A stretch of 64,000 bases of DNA from Rhodosalinus halophilus (GCF_003298775.1 NZ_QNTQ01000006.1:62001-126000), one strand, 5' to 3'; shown: positions 33,707 to 44,582, counted from the first letter of the stretch. Made by a program: numbers and translations. Notes: generated by a model not told the origin, from the letters alone.

Positions 33707-36700
33707 TCACTCCGCCGGGATTGCCGATTCCTCGAGCCCGAGGGGGTGGTCGATCTTGTCCAGCATCTCCTTCGGGCAGACCTGGAGGAAGTTGCCGCGC
33801 TCGGTATCCCAATGCTGCAGGATGTCCGCCGCACGGCGCGAGCCGGTCTCGGCTAGGTGCCGCTCGATCAGGCCCTTGAGTTGCGCCTCCCAGTGCTCGA
33901 CCGTCACGGGGCAGGTCACGAGGCTTTCCATGTTGATCAACTGCGGCGCGCGGCCCTCGGGGTCGTAGAGGTAGGCCATCCCGCCCGTCATGCCGGCGCC
34001 GAAGTTCGCCCCGATCTCGCCCAGCAGCACCGCGACGCCTCCGGTCATGTACTCGCAGCCGTTCGAGCCGCAGCCCTCGACCACCACATGCGCGCCCGAG
34101 TTCCGCACGGCGAAGCGCTCGCCCGCGCGGCCCGCGGCGAAGAGATAGCCCGCGGTCGCGCCGTAGAGCACGGTGTTGCCGATGATCGTGTTGTCGGCGG
34201 CGGTGAGCGGGCTTTCCATCGGCGGGCGCACGACGATGGTGCCGCCCGAGAGGCCCTTGCCCACGTAGTCGTTGGCGTCGCCCGAGACCTCGAGCTTGAG
34301 CCCCGGCGCGGCGAAGGCGCCGAGCGACTGCCCCGCGCTGCCGCGCAGCTTGACCGTCAGGTGATCGGGCTGCAGCGCGTTGCGCATCCCGAAGCGGCGC
34401 ACGATGTGGCTCGAGACCCTTGTGCCCACCGTGCGGTGCGTATTCTGTACGGCATAGGAGAGCTGCATCTTTTCCCCATCCTCGAGGAAGCGTTCGGCAT
34501 CGCGCACGATCTCGGCGTCGAGCGTGTCGTCCACAGGCTGACGCGGCTTGTTCCGGTCGTAGCGGATGTCCTGCGCGCCATCGACCGTCAGCAGGAGCGG
34601 GTTGAGGTCCAGATCGTCCAGATGCGCGCTGCCGCGGCTCACCTGCGCCAGCAGATCCGCCCGTCCGATCACCTCGTCGAGGCTGCGGGCGCCGATCCCG
34701 GCCAGAACCTCGCGGACCTCCTGAGCATAGAAGGTGATGAGGTTCACCACCTTGTCGGCGGTGCCGGTGAACTTCTCGCGCAGGGACTCGTCCTGCGTGC
34801 AGACGCCGACGGGGCAGGTGTTGGACTGGCACTGGCGGACCATGATGCAGCCCATGGCGATGAGCGCGGCGGTGCCGATGCCGTATTCCTCGGCCCCCAT
34901 CATCGCGGCCATGACGATGTCGCGGCCGGTGCGCAGGCCGCCGTCGGTCCTGAGCGTCACCCGCTCGCGCAGGTTGTTCATCGCCAGCACCTGATGCGCC
35001 TCGGTCAGGCCCATTTCCCACGGCAGGCCCGCATACTTGATCGAGGTCGCGGGCGAGGCCCCCGTCCCGCCGTTGTGGCCCGAGATCAGGATCACGTCGG
35101 CCTTGGCCTTGGCCACGCCGGCCGCGATGGTGCCGACGCCCGAGCTTGCCACCAGCTTCACCGTGACCTTGGCGCGCGGGTTGATCTGCTTGAGGTCGTA
35201 GATCAGCTGCGCCAGATCCTCGATCGAGTAGATGTCGTGGTGCGGCGGCGGCGAGATCAGCGTCACCCCCGGCGTCGAATGCCGCAGCCGCGCGATCAGC
35301 TTCGTGACCTTCATGCCCGGAAGCTGGCCGCCCTCGCCGGGCTTCGCTCCTTGAGCGACCTTGATCTCGAGCTCCTCGCAGTGGTTGAGGTATTCGGCCG
35401 TCACGCCGAAGCGGCCAGAGGCCACCTGCTTGATCTTGGCCGACGGGTTGTCGCCGTTGGGCTCCGGCGTGAAATGCGCCGGATCCTCGCCCCCCTCGCC
35501 GGAGTCCGACTTCGCGCCGATCCGGTTCATCGCGACATTGAGGGTCTTGTGCGCCTCGGGCGAGAGCGCGCCGAGGCTCATGCCCGGCGTCACGAAGCGC
35601 TTGCGGATCGAGGTGATGCTCTCGACCTCTTCCAGCGGAACGGGCTTGCCCAGCGGCTTCATGTCCAGCAAATCGCGCAGATGAATCGGCGGCTGCGCCT
35701 TCATCGCAGCCGAATACTGCTTCCAGACTTCGTAGGAGCCCTTGTTGCAGGCCATCTGCATCATGTGCATCGTCTGCGCGCCCCAGGCGTGGGTCTCGCC
35801 CGACTTGCGCATCTTGTAGAAGCCGCCGATGGGCAGGACGTTGCCGCCCGTCTTCCAGCCCTGCGCGTGCACCTCTTCGGCCTTGCGCTGGATGCCGCTG
35901 ACGCCGATGCCCGATATGCGGCTGATGAGGCCGGGGAAATACTCCGCGCACATCGCGCGCGAGAGTCCCACCGCCTCGAAGTTCAGGCCGCCGCGATAGC
36001 TGGAGATCACGCTGATCCCCATCTTCGACATGATCTTGAGCAGGCCCTGGTCGATCGCCTTGCGATAGCGTGCGACGGCCTCGGTGAGCGGCCCTTCGAG
36101 CAGTCCGCGCTCGATCCGCTCGGCGAGGCTGTCCTCGGCCAGATAGGCATTGACCGTGGTCGCGCCCGCGCCGATCAGCACCGCGAAGTAATGCGGGTCG
36201 ATGCACTCGGCCGAGCGCACGTTAAGCGAGCAGAAGGTGCGCAGCCCCTGCCGGGTGAGGTGGCTGTGCACGGCAGAGGTGGCGAGGATCATCGGCATCG
36301 CCACCTTCTCCGCGCCGGAATGGTGGTCCGTCAGCACGAGGTGCCCCGCGCCCGAGCGCACGGCATCCTCCGCCTCGGACCGGATGCGCGCGAGGCCCTT
36401 GCGCAGCGCGCCCTCGCCCGCCCCGACCGGGAAGGTGCAGTCGATCTCCACCATCTCGGCGTTGAAATGGCGCTTCATTTCGTCGAACTGCGCGTTCGCC
36501 ACGAATGGGCTGTCGAGCACGAGGATCTCGGTCTGTGCGCTACTCTCGTCGAGCACGTTCTTGAGGTTGCCGAACCGGGTCTTCAGGCTCATCACCCGGT
36601 ATTCCCGCAAGCTGTCGATCGGCGGGTTCGTCACCTGGCTGAAGTTCTGCCGGAAGTAGTGGCTGAGCGGGCGATACTTCTTCGACAACACCGCCGGCGG

Positions 36701-38245
36701 CGTGTCGTCGCCCATCGACGCCACGCTTTCCTTGCCGTCCTCGGCCATCGGTGCGAGGATCTGCTCCAGCTCCTCGACCGTGTAGCCGGCGGCGATCTGC
36801 CGGCGCCTGAGATCGTCGCCCGCAAAGAGCGGACGTTCGTCGAGGCTGGCCAGCGCCTCGTCGAGCTCGTTGATCTTGCCGACCCATTCGCCGAAGGGCT
36901 GGGCTGCAGCGAGCTTGTCCTTGATCTCGGTGTCGTGAAAGAGCTTGCCCTCGACCATGTCCACGGCCAGCATCTGGCCGGGGCCGAGCGCGCCCTTCTC
37001 GCGCACGGTGCTCTCGTCGGTGGGGACCATCCCCGCCTCCGAGCCCGCGATCACCAGCCCGTCGCCGGTGACGACGTAGCGCATCGGACGCAGCCCGTTG
37101 CGGTCGAGCCCGGCGCAGACCCAGCGGCCGTCCGTCATGGCGAGCGCGGCGGGGCCGTCCCAGGGCTCCATCACCGCATTGCAATAGGCATACATGTCGC
37201 GCCAGGGTTTCGGCAGCTCGATGCGGGCCTGCGACCAGGACTCGGGCACCAGCATGGTCTTGGCCATCGGCGCGTTGCGCCCCGCGCGCACGAGCACCTC
37301 GAAGACCGCGTCGAGCGCCGCGGAGTCCGACGAGCCGTTGGGCACGATCGGCTTGATGTCCTCCGCCATCTCCCCGAAGGTGTTGGACGCCATGCGGATC
37401 TCATGGCTCTTCATCCAGTTCATGTTGCCCTTCAGCGTGTTGATCTCGCCGTTGTGCGCGAGCATGCGGAAGGGCTGCGCCAGCCACCATTGCGGGAAGG
37501 TGTTGGTCGAATAGCGCTGATGGTAGATCGCGAAGGCGGACTTGAAGCGCTCGTCCTTCAGATCGGGAAAGAACTCGGCCACCTGCTCGGCCAGCATCAT
37601 GCCCTTGTAGATGATCGACCGGCAGGACAGCGACGCGATGTAAAGCCCCGGCACCTGCGCCGCGAGCGCGGCCTTCTCGATGCGGCGGCGGATCACGTAG
37701 AGCTCGCGCTCGAACTGCTCCTCGTCCACGCCCGTCGCGTTCGAGATGATGATCTGCTCGATCTCGGGGCGGGTGGCGTTGGCCTTCTCGCCGAGCACCG
37801 AGACATCGACCGGCACGTGGCGCCAGCCGTAGATGTAGTGTCCCATGCGGAGCACCTCGGACTCCACGATGGTGCGGCAGGTCTCCTGCGCGCCGAAGTC
37901 GGTGCGCGGCAGAAAGACCTGGCCCACGGCGATCAGCTGATCCTCCCGGGGCTCGTGGCCGGTGCGGCGGATCTGGTCGTAGAAGAAGGGCACGGGGATC
38001 TGCACGTGGATGCCGGCGCCGTCGCCGGTCTTGCCGTCGGCGTCCACCGCGCCGCGGTGCCAGACCGCCTTGAGCGCGTCGATCCCGTGCTCGACGACCT
38101 TGCGCGAGGGCGTGCCGTCCACCGAGACGACGAGGCCCACGCCGCAGGAGGCGTGCTCGAACTCCTCGCGGTAGAGGCCCGCTTCGGCGACGCGGCGGCG
38201 CTTCGCTGCTTCGGCGGCGGCCCAGTCGGTGACGTGCTCGGTCAT
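33707..38245 (-). CDS. gltB: glutamate synthase (NADPH) large subunit
   Basis: The 1512-residue alpha subunit of GOGAT, which makes two glutamates from glutamine and 2-oxoglutarate. Order: N-terminal class II amidotransferase whose nucleophile follows a short propeptide (EFEHASCGVGLV, Cys about residue 34), central domain, FMN-binding synthase domain with GGTGASPATSIKYAGLPWE, the 3Fe-4S cysteines around MVRQCQSNTCPVGVCTQ, and a C-terminal beta-helix (GxxG repeats). The start at 38245 overlaps the GFA gene (ATGA). The 191-base gap beyond its stop holds GC-rich hairpins only. Confidence 0.97.
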   Translation of the reverse strand: MTEHVTDWAAAEAAKRRRVAEAGLYREEFEHASCGVGLVVSVDGTPSRKVVEHGIDALKAVWHRGAVDADGKTGDGAGIHVQIPVPFFYDQIRRTGHEPREDQLIAVGQVFLPRTDFGAQETCRTIVESEVLRMGHYIYGWRHVPVDVSVLGEKANATRPEIEQIIISNATGVDEEQFERELYVIRRRIEKAALAAQVPGLYIASLSCRSIIYKGMMLAEQVAEFFPDLKDERFKSAFAIYHQRYSTNTFPQWWLAQPFRMLAHNGEINTLKGNMNWMKSHEIRMASNTFGEMAEDIKPIVPNGSSDSAALDAVFEVLVRAGRNAPMAKTMLVPESWSQARIELPKPWRDMYAYCNAVMEPWDGPAALAMTDGRWVCAGLDRNGLRPMRYVVTGDGLVIAGSEAGMVPTDESTVREKGALGPGQMLAVDMVEGKLFHDTEIKDKLAAAQPFGEWVGKINELDEALASLDERPLFAGDDLRRRQIAAGYTVEELEQILAPMAEDGKESVASMGDDTPPAVLSKKYRPLSHYFRQNFSQVTNPPIDSLREYRVMSLKTRFGNLKNVLDESSAQTEILVLDSPFVANAQFDEMKRHFNAEMVEIDCTFPVGAGEGALRKGLARIRSEAEDAVRSGAGHLVLTDHHSGAEKVAMPMILATSAVHSHLTRQGLRTFCSLNVRSAECIDPHYFAVLIGAGATTVNAYLAEDSLAERIERGLLEGPLTEAVARYRKAIDQGLLKIMSKMGISVISSYRGGLNFEAVGLSRAMCAEYFPGLISRISGIGVSGIQRKAEEVHAQGWKTGGNVLPIGGFYKMRKSGETHAWGAQTMHMMQMACNKGSYEVWKQYSAAMKAQPPIHLRDLLDMKPLGKPVPLEEVESITSIRKRFVTPGMSLGALSPEAHKTLNVAMNRIGAKSDSGEGGEDPAHFTPEPNGDNPSAKIKQVASGRFGVTAEYLNHCEELEIKVAQGAKPGEGGQLPGMKVTKLIARLRHSTPGVTLISPPPHHDIYSIEDLAQLIYDLKQINPRAKVTVKLVASSGVGTIAAGVAKAKADVILISGHNGGTGASPATSIKYAGLPWEMGLTEAHQVLAMNNLRERVTLRTDGGLRTGRDIVMAAMMGAEEYGIGTAALIAMGCIMVRQCQSNTCPVGVCTQDESLREKFTGTADKVVNLITFYAQEVREVLAGIGARSLDEVIGRADLLAQVSRGSAHLDDLDLNPLLLTVDGAQDIRYDRNKPRQPVDDTLDAEIVRDAERFLEDGEKMQLSYAVQNTHRTVGTRVSSHIVRRFGMRNALQPDHLTVKLRGSAGQSLGAFAAPGLKLEVSGDANDYVGKGLSGGTIVVRPPMESPLTAADNTIIGNTVLYGATAGYLFAAGRAGERFAVRNSGAHVVVEGCGSNGCEYMTGGVAVLLGEIGANFGAGMTGGMAYLYDPEGRAPQLINMESLVTCPVTVEHWEAQLKGLIERHLAETGSRRAADILQHWDTERGNFLQVCPKEMLDKIDHPLGLEESAIPAE

Positions 38246-38706
38246 TGGTGTCCCTCCTCTGTGGGGGCATATTTCGCGAAGGTCTCGGCGCGGGTCAGCG
38301 TCTCGCGCGCGTCCGTCCCTTCGAAGGTCAGCGAGTCGGGCCGGCAGTCCACGAAGATCTCGTTGCGGAACGCCAGCCCGTTGGGGTCGTCCAGCAGCCC
38401 GATCGGGATCTCGTGGTCGCCGTAACCGGCGGTGCCCGGCGCGGTGACACGATACCACAGACCCGAGCCGCAGCGCGCGCACCAGGCGCGCTCGGCCCAC
38501 TCCGACGACTGGATGCGGGCGACGCTCTCGGCACCCGCGATCTCGACGCGCTCGGACGGGATGTTCACGGCGACGAAGGCCGAGCCGGCCCAGCGGCGGC
38601 ACATCTCGCAGTGGCAGGCGCCGTAATCGCGCGGCATGTCCCGCAGCGTCAGGCGCACCGCGCCGCAGAGGCACTTCGCCGTTCTGTCTCCGACCGTCGC
38701 GCGCAT
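38242..38706 (-). CDS. GFA-family (glutathione-dependent formaldehyde-activating-like) protein
   Basis: A 154-residue zinc protein of the GFA fold. The structural zinc cysteines are KCLCGAVRL (near residue 12), ACHCEMCRRWAG (about 31) and AWCARCGSGLWYR (about 75). These match the Mss4-like fold of Gfa/CENP-V proteins. It sits between gltD (34 bases upstream) and gltB (4-base overlap), so it is co-expressed with glutamate synthase. Substrate unknown; most family members do not process formaldehyde. Confidence 0.85.
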   Translation of the reverse strand: MRATVGDRTAKCLCGAVRLTLRDMPRDYGACHCEMCRRWAGSAFVAVNIPSERVEIAGAESVARIQSSEWAERAWCARCGSGLWYRVTAPGTAGYGDHEIPIGLLDDPNGLAFRNEIFVDCRPDSLTFEGTDARETLTRAETFAKYAPTEEGHQ

Positions 38707-38740
38707 CGCGCCGCTCCCTGCTGGATGGCCTTGGGGCCGC

Positions 38741-40174
38741 TTACTCGGCCGCCACCGCCGGCTGCGCGGCGAGATCCTCGAGAATCGCCTGCGCCGCGTC
38801 GCGCCCGTCGCGGATCGCCCAGACGACGAGGCTCGCCCCGCGCACGATGTCGCCCACCGCATAGACGCCCGGGATCGACGTGCGTCCCGTGGTGAACTCG
38901 GCCTTCACCGTGCCCCAGCGCGTCACCTCGAGCCCGTCCACGCCCCAGAGTTTGGGCAATTCCTCCGGCTCGAAGCCCAGCGCCTTGATGACCATGTCCG
39001 CGGGCTCGGCATAATCCGCGCCTTCGATCACCTCCGGCGTCTGCCGGCCCGTCGCATCCGGGGTGCCCAGGAGCATGCGCTGCACGACGACCTCCTCGAC
39101 CGGATCGCCGACGAAACCCTTGGGGGCCGAGAGCCAGACGAATTCGACGCCCTCCTCTTCGGCGTTCGCGACCTCGCGCTGCGAGCCGGGCATGTTCGCC
39201 CGGTCGCGGCGGTAGAGGCATTTCACGCTCTTCGCGCCCTGCCGCACGGCGGTGCGCACGCAGTCCATCGCGGTGTCGCCACCGCCGATCACGACGACGC
39301 GCTTGCCCTCGGCGTTCAGTTCGCCCGAGTCGAACTCGGGCACGTCGTCGCCGAAGCTCTTGCGATTCGAGGCGGTCAGATAGTCGAGCGCCCGCACGAT
39401 CCCCTGCGAACCCGCGCCGGGGCCCGTCAGCTCGCGGCTCTTGTAGACGCCAGTCGCGATCAGCACCGCGTCGTGGCGGCCCCTGATCGCGTCGAAGGAA
39501 ATGTCCTCGCCCACGTTGCAGTCGAGCACGAACTCGACGCCGCCCGCCTCGAGCTGTTCGTTGCGGCGCATGACCACGGGCTTTTCCAGCTTGAAGCCGG
39601 GAATGCCGTAGGTCATCAGTCCGCCGGCGCGGTCGTAGCGGTCGTAGACCGTGACCTGCAGCCCGGCGCGGCGCAGCACGTCTGCCGCGGCCAGCCCACC
39701 GGGCCCGGCGCCGATGATGCCCACGCTTTCGTCGCGCTCCACCGCCGGCGCGATCGGCTCGACCCAGCCTTCTTCCCAGGCCGTGTCGGTGATGTATTTC
39801 TCGACCGCGCCGATCGTCACGGTGCCGTGGCCGGCCTGTTCGATCACGCAGTTGCCCTCGCAGAGGCGGTCCTGCGGACAGATGCGACCGCAGATCTCGG
39901 GGAAGGTATTGGTGGCCTGGCTGAGCTCATAGGCTTCGCGCAGCCGGCCCTCGGCCGTCAGCATCAGCCAGTCGGGGATGTTGTTGTGCAGCGGGCAGTG
40001 GCTCTGGCAATAGGGCACGCCGCACTGCGAGCAGCGCCCGGCCTGCTCGCGCGCCTTCTCGTGCGCATATTCCGCGTAGATCTCGTGGAAGTCGTGCCGG
40101 CGCACGTTCGCGTCCCGCTTCTCGGGCATGGCCCGCTCGATCGAGACGAACTTGAGCATCTGCTGTCCAGACAT
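38741..40174 (-). CDS. gltD: glutamate synthase (NADPH) small subunit
   Basis: The 477-residue beta subunit that transfers electrons from NADPH via FAD and 4Fe-4S clusters to GltB. The N-terminal cluster cysteines are CSQCGVPYCQSHCPL and CGRICPQDRLCEGNC; the FAD motif is VGIIGAGPGGLAAADVLRRAG and the NADPH motif is VVVIGGGDTAMDCVRTA. It is first in the gltD/GFA/gltB operon. A good promoter with repeated GACCTA sites lies upstream. Confidence 0.97.
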   Translation of the reverse strand: MSGQQMLKFVSIERAMPEKRDANVRRHDFHEIYAEYAHEKAREQAGRCSQCGVPYCQSHCPLHNNIPDWLMLTAEGRLREAYELSQATNTFPEICGRICPQDRLCEGNCVIEQAGHGTVTIGAVEKYITDTAWEEGWVEPIAPAVERDESVGIIGAGPGGLAAADVLRRAGLQVTVYDRYDRAGGLMTYGIPGFKLEKPVVMRRNEQLEAGGVEFVLDCNVGEDISFDAIRGRHDAVLIATGVYKSRELTGPGAGSQGIVRALDYLTASNRKSFGDDVPEFDSGELNAEGKRVVVIGGGDTAMDCVRTAVRQGAKSVKCLYRRDRANMPGSQREVANAEEEGVEFVWLSAPKGFVGDPVEEVVVQRMLLGTPDATGRQTPEVIEGADYAEPADMVIKALGFEPEELPKLWGVDGLEVTRWGTVKAEFTTGRTSIPGVYAVGDIVRGASLVVWAIRDGRDAAQAILEDLAAQPAVAAE

Positions 40175-40211
40175 CGCACACTCCTTCCGGCCGCTGCCGT
40201 GACGGATTGGA

Positions 40212-40241
40212 TATAGGAAGCGGCGCTGAAAGAAAAGTCAA
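40212..40241 (-). promoter_or_regulatory. promoter of the glt operon with GACCTA half-sites upstream
   Basis: On the minus strand TTGACT (40241-40236), 18 bases, then CCTATA (40217-40212), about 40 bases before the gltD ATG. Just upstream are three copies of GACCTA or its complement: 40249-40254, 40309-40314 (inverted) and 40323-40328, plus a TGCAGAT/ATCTGCA inverted repeat (40257-40289). This 222-base region is AT-richer than its surroundings and fits a regulated promoter. The regulator is not known. Confidence 0.6.
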
Positions 40242-40396
40242 GTAAACTGACCTAAATGCAGATTGATCCGTCTGGCGGCAGCATCTGCATGACCTGATGC
40301 AGGAATAATAGGTCAACAACCGGACCTAAATACCGGCTTTCCTCCACAGTCCATTGGCTTATACCGGGCGCCGACTGGCCCGGCATCGCGCACCAC

Positions 40397-41200
40397 ATGA
40401 CCCTGCTGCATCTCATCCTCGTCGCCGTCGTGCAGGGCGTGACCGAGTTCCTGCCGATCTCCTCGTCCGGACACCTGATTCTGCTGCCCGCGGCGACCGG
40501 CATGACGGATCAGGGGCTCGTCATCGACGTAGCGGTGCATGTGGGTACGCTGGCCGCCGTGGTGCTCTATTTCTGGCCCGACGTGCGCGACGCGCTCGGC
40601 GGCCTGCCGCGGCTGGCCACGGGCCGCGCGGACACGCCCGGGGCGCGCCTCGCGCTCCTGCTGCTCATCGCGACGCTGCCGGTGATGGCAGGCGGGCTGG
40701 CGTTGCGCCTCGCCGGCCTCGACGCGGCGCTGCGGTCGGTCGCCGTGATCGGGTGGACGACGCTGGGCTTCGGGCTGCTGCTCTGGGTCGCGGACCGTTT
40801 CGCGTCTTCGGCGCGCGAGGCCGAGGGGTGGTCGGTCCGGCACGCGATCATCCTCGGGCTCTGGCAGGCGGTCGCGCTGATCCCGGGAACCTCGCGCTCT
40901 GGCATCTGCATCACCGGCGCGCGGTTTCTGGGCTATACGCGCCACGGCGCGGCGAAGCTCGCCATGCTGATGTCGATCCCCACGATCTTCGCCTCGGGCG
41001 GGCTGCTGGCGATCGAGGTCGCGGCGGAGGCGGACGCGGCGCTGGCCCGCGACGGCGCGATCGCCGCAGCTTTCGCCTTCGTCGCGGCGCTTGCCGCGCT
41101 CGCGCTGATGATGCGGCTGCTGCGCTCGGTGAGCTTCACGCCCTATGTTCTCTACCGGATCGCGCTGGGCGCAGGTCTGCTGATCTGGGCCTACACCTAG
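40397..41200 (+). CDS. uppP: undecaprenyl-diphosphatase
   Basis: A 267-residue membrane phosphatase (BacA family) that recycles undecaprenyl diphosphate for peptidoglycan synthesis. The catalytic region GVTEFLPISSSGHLILLP (about residues 14-31) has the Glu-rich/SGH motif, and the second is LIPGTSRSGICITGA (around 160-175). Seven to eight hydrophobic helices follow. It is divergent from gltD and converges with carB. There is little of a ribosome site. Confidence 0.95.
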   Translation: MTLLHLILVAVVQGVTEFLPISSSGHLILLPAATGMTDQGLVIDVAVHVGTLAAVVLYFWPDVRDALGGLPRLATGRADTPGARLALLLLIATLPVMAGGLALRLAGLDAALRSVAVIGWTTLGFGLLLWVADRFASSAREAEGWSVRHAIILGLWQAVALIPGTSRSGICITGARFLGYTRHGAAKLAMLMSIPTIFASGGLLAIEVAAEADAALARDGAIAAAFAFVAALAALALMMRLLRSVSFTPYVLYRIALGAGLLIWAYT

Positions 41201-41240
41201 CGACGGACCTGAAAGGGCATGCCGGCGCGTCCCTCGACGA

Positions 41241-44200
41241 TCACGCCTGCAGCGGTTTCACCGCGAGTTCGCCCTCCTCGCGCGCCTGCATGGCGAGCGC
41301 GGCGGCATGCGAGGCGGCGGCCGTCGTGTAGTAGGGGATCTTGGCGTAGAGCGCGACCGAGCGGATGTCGCGACTGTCCTCCACGGCCTGCGCGCCTTCC
41401 GTGGTGTTCATCACCAGCGCGATCTCGGCATTCTTGAGCCGGTCGACGATGTTCGGCCGTCCCTCGTAGACCTTGTTCACCACCTCGCAGGGCACGCCGT
41501 GGCCGTCGAGCCACCGGGCCGTGCCGCGCGTCGCCACGATGCCGAAGCCGAGATCGACGAGGATCCGCGCCGCCTCGAGCATCAGCGGCCCCTTGTCGGC
41601 ATCGCGGATCGAGACGAAGGCCCGGCCCTCGGAGGGCAGCACCATGCCCGCGCCCATCTGCGCCTTGAGAAAGGCGCGGGCGAAGCTGCGGTCCCAGCCC
41701 ATGACCTCGCCGGTGGAGCGCATTTCTGGGCCGAGGATCGTGTCCACGCCGGGGAAGCGCGCGAAGGGCAGCACCGCCTCCTTGACCGAAAACCACGGCA
41801 TGTCCGGATCGGCCAGCGTCATCGGATCGGCGAGCGGCAGGGGCTGCGCGTAGCCGGCATCCTTGTAGGGCGCGCGCCGGGCGAAGGCCGAGAGCGGCTC
41901 GCCCGCCATGACGCGGGCGGCGATCGAGGCGATGGCGCTGTCGGTCGCCTTGGCAACGAAGGGCACGGTGCGCGAGGCGCGCGGGTTCACCTCGATGAGG
42001 AAGACGTCGCCGTCCTTCACCGCGAACTGCACGTTCATCAGGCCGACGACGCCGAGCTCCAGCGCCAGCGCGCGCGTCTGGCGCTCGATCTCGGCCACGA
42101 TGTCGTCGGGCAGCGAGTGCGGCGGCAGGCAGCAGGCGGAATCGCCCGAGTGCACCCCGGCCTCCTCGATGTGCTGCATGATGCCGGCGACATGCACGTC
42201 CGATCCGTCGGCGATGGCGTCGACGTCCACCTCCGTCGCGCCGGCAAGATAGCCATCGAGCAGCACCGGGTTGCGGCCCGAGACGACCACGGCCTCGTCG
42301 ATGTAGCGCTCCAGATGGCCCATGTCGCGCACGATCTCCATCGCGCGGCCGCCCAGGACGTAGGAAGGCCGGATCACCAGCGGAAAGCCGATCTCCTCGG
42401 CGATGGCCAGCGCCTGCGCCTTGGACGCGGCGATGCCGTTCCTGGGCTGTTTCAGCGCCAGCTTGTTCACCAGCGTCTGGAACCGCTCGCGGTCCTCGGC
42501 GAGGTCGATGGCGTCGGGCGTGGTGCCGAGGATCGGGATTCCTTCCGCCTCCAGATCGTTGGCGAGCTTGAGGGGCGTCTGCCCGCCGAACTGCACGATA
42601 ACGCCGGCGAGCGTGCCGTTCTCCTGCTCGACGCGCAGGATCTCGAGGACGTGCTCCAGCGTCAGCGGCTCGAAATAGAGCCGGTCGGAGGTGTCGTAGT
42701 CGGTGCTCACCGTCTCGGGGTTGCAGTTGACCATGATGGTCTCGAAGCCCGCATCGGTGAGCGCGTAGCAGGCGTGACAGCAGCAGTAGTCGAACTCGAT
42801 CCCCTGCCCGATGCGGTTCGGCCCGCCGCCGAGGATCACGACCTTCTTGCGGTCCGAGGGACGCGCCTCGCATTCCACCTCGCCCATCATGGGCGCCTCG
42901 TAGGTGGAGTACATGTAAGGAGTCTGCGCCTCGAACTCGGCCGCGCAGGTGTCGATCCGCTTGAAGACGGCCGTCACACCGAGGTTCCGGCGCGCGCGGC
43001 GCACCTGCGCCTCGTCCCTCCCCGTCAGATGCGCGAGGCGGGCGTCGGTGAACCCCATCATCTTGAGCGCGCGCAGGCCCTCCTCCGTGACGGGCAGCCC
43101 GTCGCGGCGCAGGGTCTCTTCCGTCTCCACGATCTCGCGGATGCGCGAGATGAACCAGGGGTCGTATTTCGTGACGCCGTGAATCTCGTCGTCCGACAGC
43201 CCTTGCCGCATCGCCTGCGCGACGAGGCGGAGCCGGTCCGGCGTCTGGCGGCTCAGCGCGCGGATCACCGCCGCCTTGCCCTGCTCGGGGTCGTCGGCGC
43301 CCTCGATGGCGATCTCGTCGAACCCAGACAGCCCGGTTTCCAGGCTCGCCAGCGCCTTCTGCATCGATTCGTGGATCGTGCGGCCGATGGCCATGGCCTC
43401 GCCCACCGATTTCATCGAGGTGGTGAGATCCGGCTGCGCGCCGGGGAACTTCTCGAAGGCGAAGCGGGGGATCTTGGTGACGACATAGTCGATGGTCGGC
43501 TCGAAACTCGCCGGCGTGACCCGGGTGATGTCGTTGTCGAGCTCGTCCAGCGTGTAGCCCACGGCGAGCTTTGCCGCGATCTTGGCGATGGGGAAGCCCG
43601 TGGCCTTCGACGCCAGCGCCGAGGAGCGCGAGACCCGCGGGTTCATCTCGATCACGACCATGCGCCCCGTCTCGGGGTGGATCGCCCACTGCACGTTCGA
43701 GCCGCCGGTCTCGACCCCGATCTCGCGCAGCACGGCGATCGAGCCGTTGCGCATGATCTGGTATTCCTTATCCGTCAGCGTGAGGGCAGGGGCCACGGTG
43801 ATCGAATCGCCCGTGTGCACGCCCATTGGGTCCACGTTCTCGATCGAACAGACGATGATGGCGTTGTCCGCGCGGTCCCGGACGACCTCCATCTCGAACT
43901 CTTTCCAGCCGAGAAGCGACTCGTCGATCAGGATCTGGCCGACGGGAGAGGCGTCCATGCCGGACCGGCAGTAGTGAATGTAGTCCTCGCGGTTGTAGGC
44001 CACGCCGCCGCCGGTGCCGCCCAGCGTATAGGCAGGGCGGATGATCGCCGGCAGCCCGATCTCGTCCAGCGCCTCGAGCGCGGTCTGAACGCCGGCCTCG
44101 AGGTCGAACTGGCCGTTGTCCTTCCTGGGCGCGCTGACGATTGTCGCGGCCGGGTTTTCCAGCCCGATGCGCTCCATCGCTTCGCGAAAGAGCGCGCGAT

Positions 44201-44582
44201 CCTCGGCCATCTCGATCGCCTCGCGCCGGGCGCCGATCATCTCGACCCCGTGTTCGGCCAGCACGCCCATCTCCTCGAGCTTGAGCGCGGTGTTGAGCCC
44301 CGTCTGCCCGCCCATGGTGGGCAGCAGCGCGTCGGGCTTTTCCCTGGCGATGATCTTCGCCACCACCTCGGGCGTGATGGGCTCGATGTAGGTGGCGTCC
44401 GCGAGTCCCGGGTCGGTCATGATCGTGGCCGGGTTGGAGTTGACCAGGATGACCCGATAGCCCTCTTCACGCAGCGCCTTGCAGGCCTGCGCGCCGGAGT
44501 AGTCGAATTCGCAGGCCTGCCCGATGATGATGGGCCCCGCGCCGATGATCATGATCGACTGGATGTCGGTGCGTTTGGGCAT
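41241..44582 (-). CDS. carB: carbamoyl-phosphate synthase large chain
   Basis: The 1113-residue synthetase that makes carbamoyl phosphate for arginine and pyrimidines with CarA. Two homologous ATP-grasp halves are visible: the first begins [20 protein letters not shown], the second repeats it as [20 protein letters not shown] near residue 620. The C-terminal MGS-like allosteric domain ([16 protein letters not shown]) follows. ATG at 44582; a TATAAC promoter and an 18-base palindrome lie upstream. carA is not in the window. Confidence 0.97.
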   Translation of the reverse strand: MPKRTDIQSIMIIGAGPIIIGQACEFDYSGAQACKALREEGYRVILVNSNPATIMTDPGLADATYIEPITPEVVAKIIAREKPDALLPTMGGQTGLNTALKLEEMGVLAEHGVEMIGARREAIEMAEDRALFREAMERIGLENPAATIVSAPRKDNGQFDLEAGVQTALEALDEIGLPAIIRPAYTLGGTGGGVAYNREDYIHYCRSGMDASPVGQILIDESLLGWKEFEMEVVRDRADNAIIVCSIENVDPMGVHTGDSITVAPALTLTDKEYQIMRNGSIAVLREIGVETGGSNVQWAIHPETGRMVVIEMNPRVSRSSALASKATGFPIAKIAAKLAVGYTLDELDNDITRVTPASFEPTIDYVVTKIPRFAFEKFPGAQPDLTTSMKSVGEAMAIGRTIHESMQKALASLETGLSGFDEIAIEGADDPEQGKAAVIRALSRQTPDRLRLVAQAMRQGLSDDEIHGVTKYDPWFISRIREIVETEETLRRDGLPVTEEGLRALKMMGFTDARLAHLTGRDEAQVRRARRNLGVTAVFKRIDTCAAEFEAQTPYMYSTYEAPMMGEVECEARPSDRKKVVILGGGPNRIGQGIEFDYCCCHACYALTDAGFETIMVNCNPETVSTDYDTSDRLYFEPLTLEHVLEILRVEQENGTLAGVIVQFGGQTPLKLANDLEAEGIPILGTTPDAIDLAEDRERFQTLVNKLALKQPRNGIAASKAQALAIAEEIGFPLVIRPSYVLGGRAMEIVRDMGHLERYIDEAVVVSGRNPVLLDGYLAGATEVDVDAIADGSDVHVAGIMQHIEEAGVHSGDSACCLPPHSLPDDIVAEIERQTRALALELGVVGLMNVQFAVKDGDVFLIEVNPRASRTVPFVAKATDSAIASIAARVMAGEPLSAFARRAPYKDAGYAQPLPLADPMTLADPDMPWFSVKEAVLPFARFPGVDTILGPEMRSTGEVMGWDRSFARAFLKAQMGAGMVLPSEGRAFVSIRDADKGPLMLEAARILVDLGFGIVATRGTARWLDGHGVPCEVVNKVYEGRPNIVDRLKNAEIALVMNTTEGAQAVEDSRDIRSVALYAKIPYYTTAAASHAAALAMQAREEGELAVKPLQA

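Noticed and set aside
33857-38425. Plus-strand open frame of 1522 codons opposite gltB
   Set aside because: It mirrors gltB in a GC-rich third-position frame; the translation is Arg/Ala/His-rich with no family motifs, while the minus strand encodes a full glutamate synthase.
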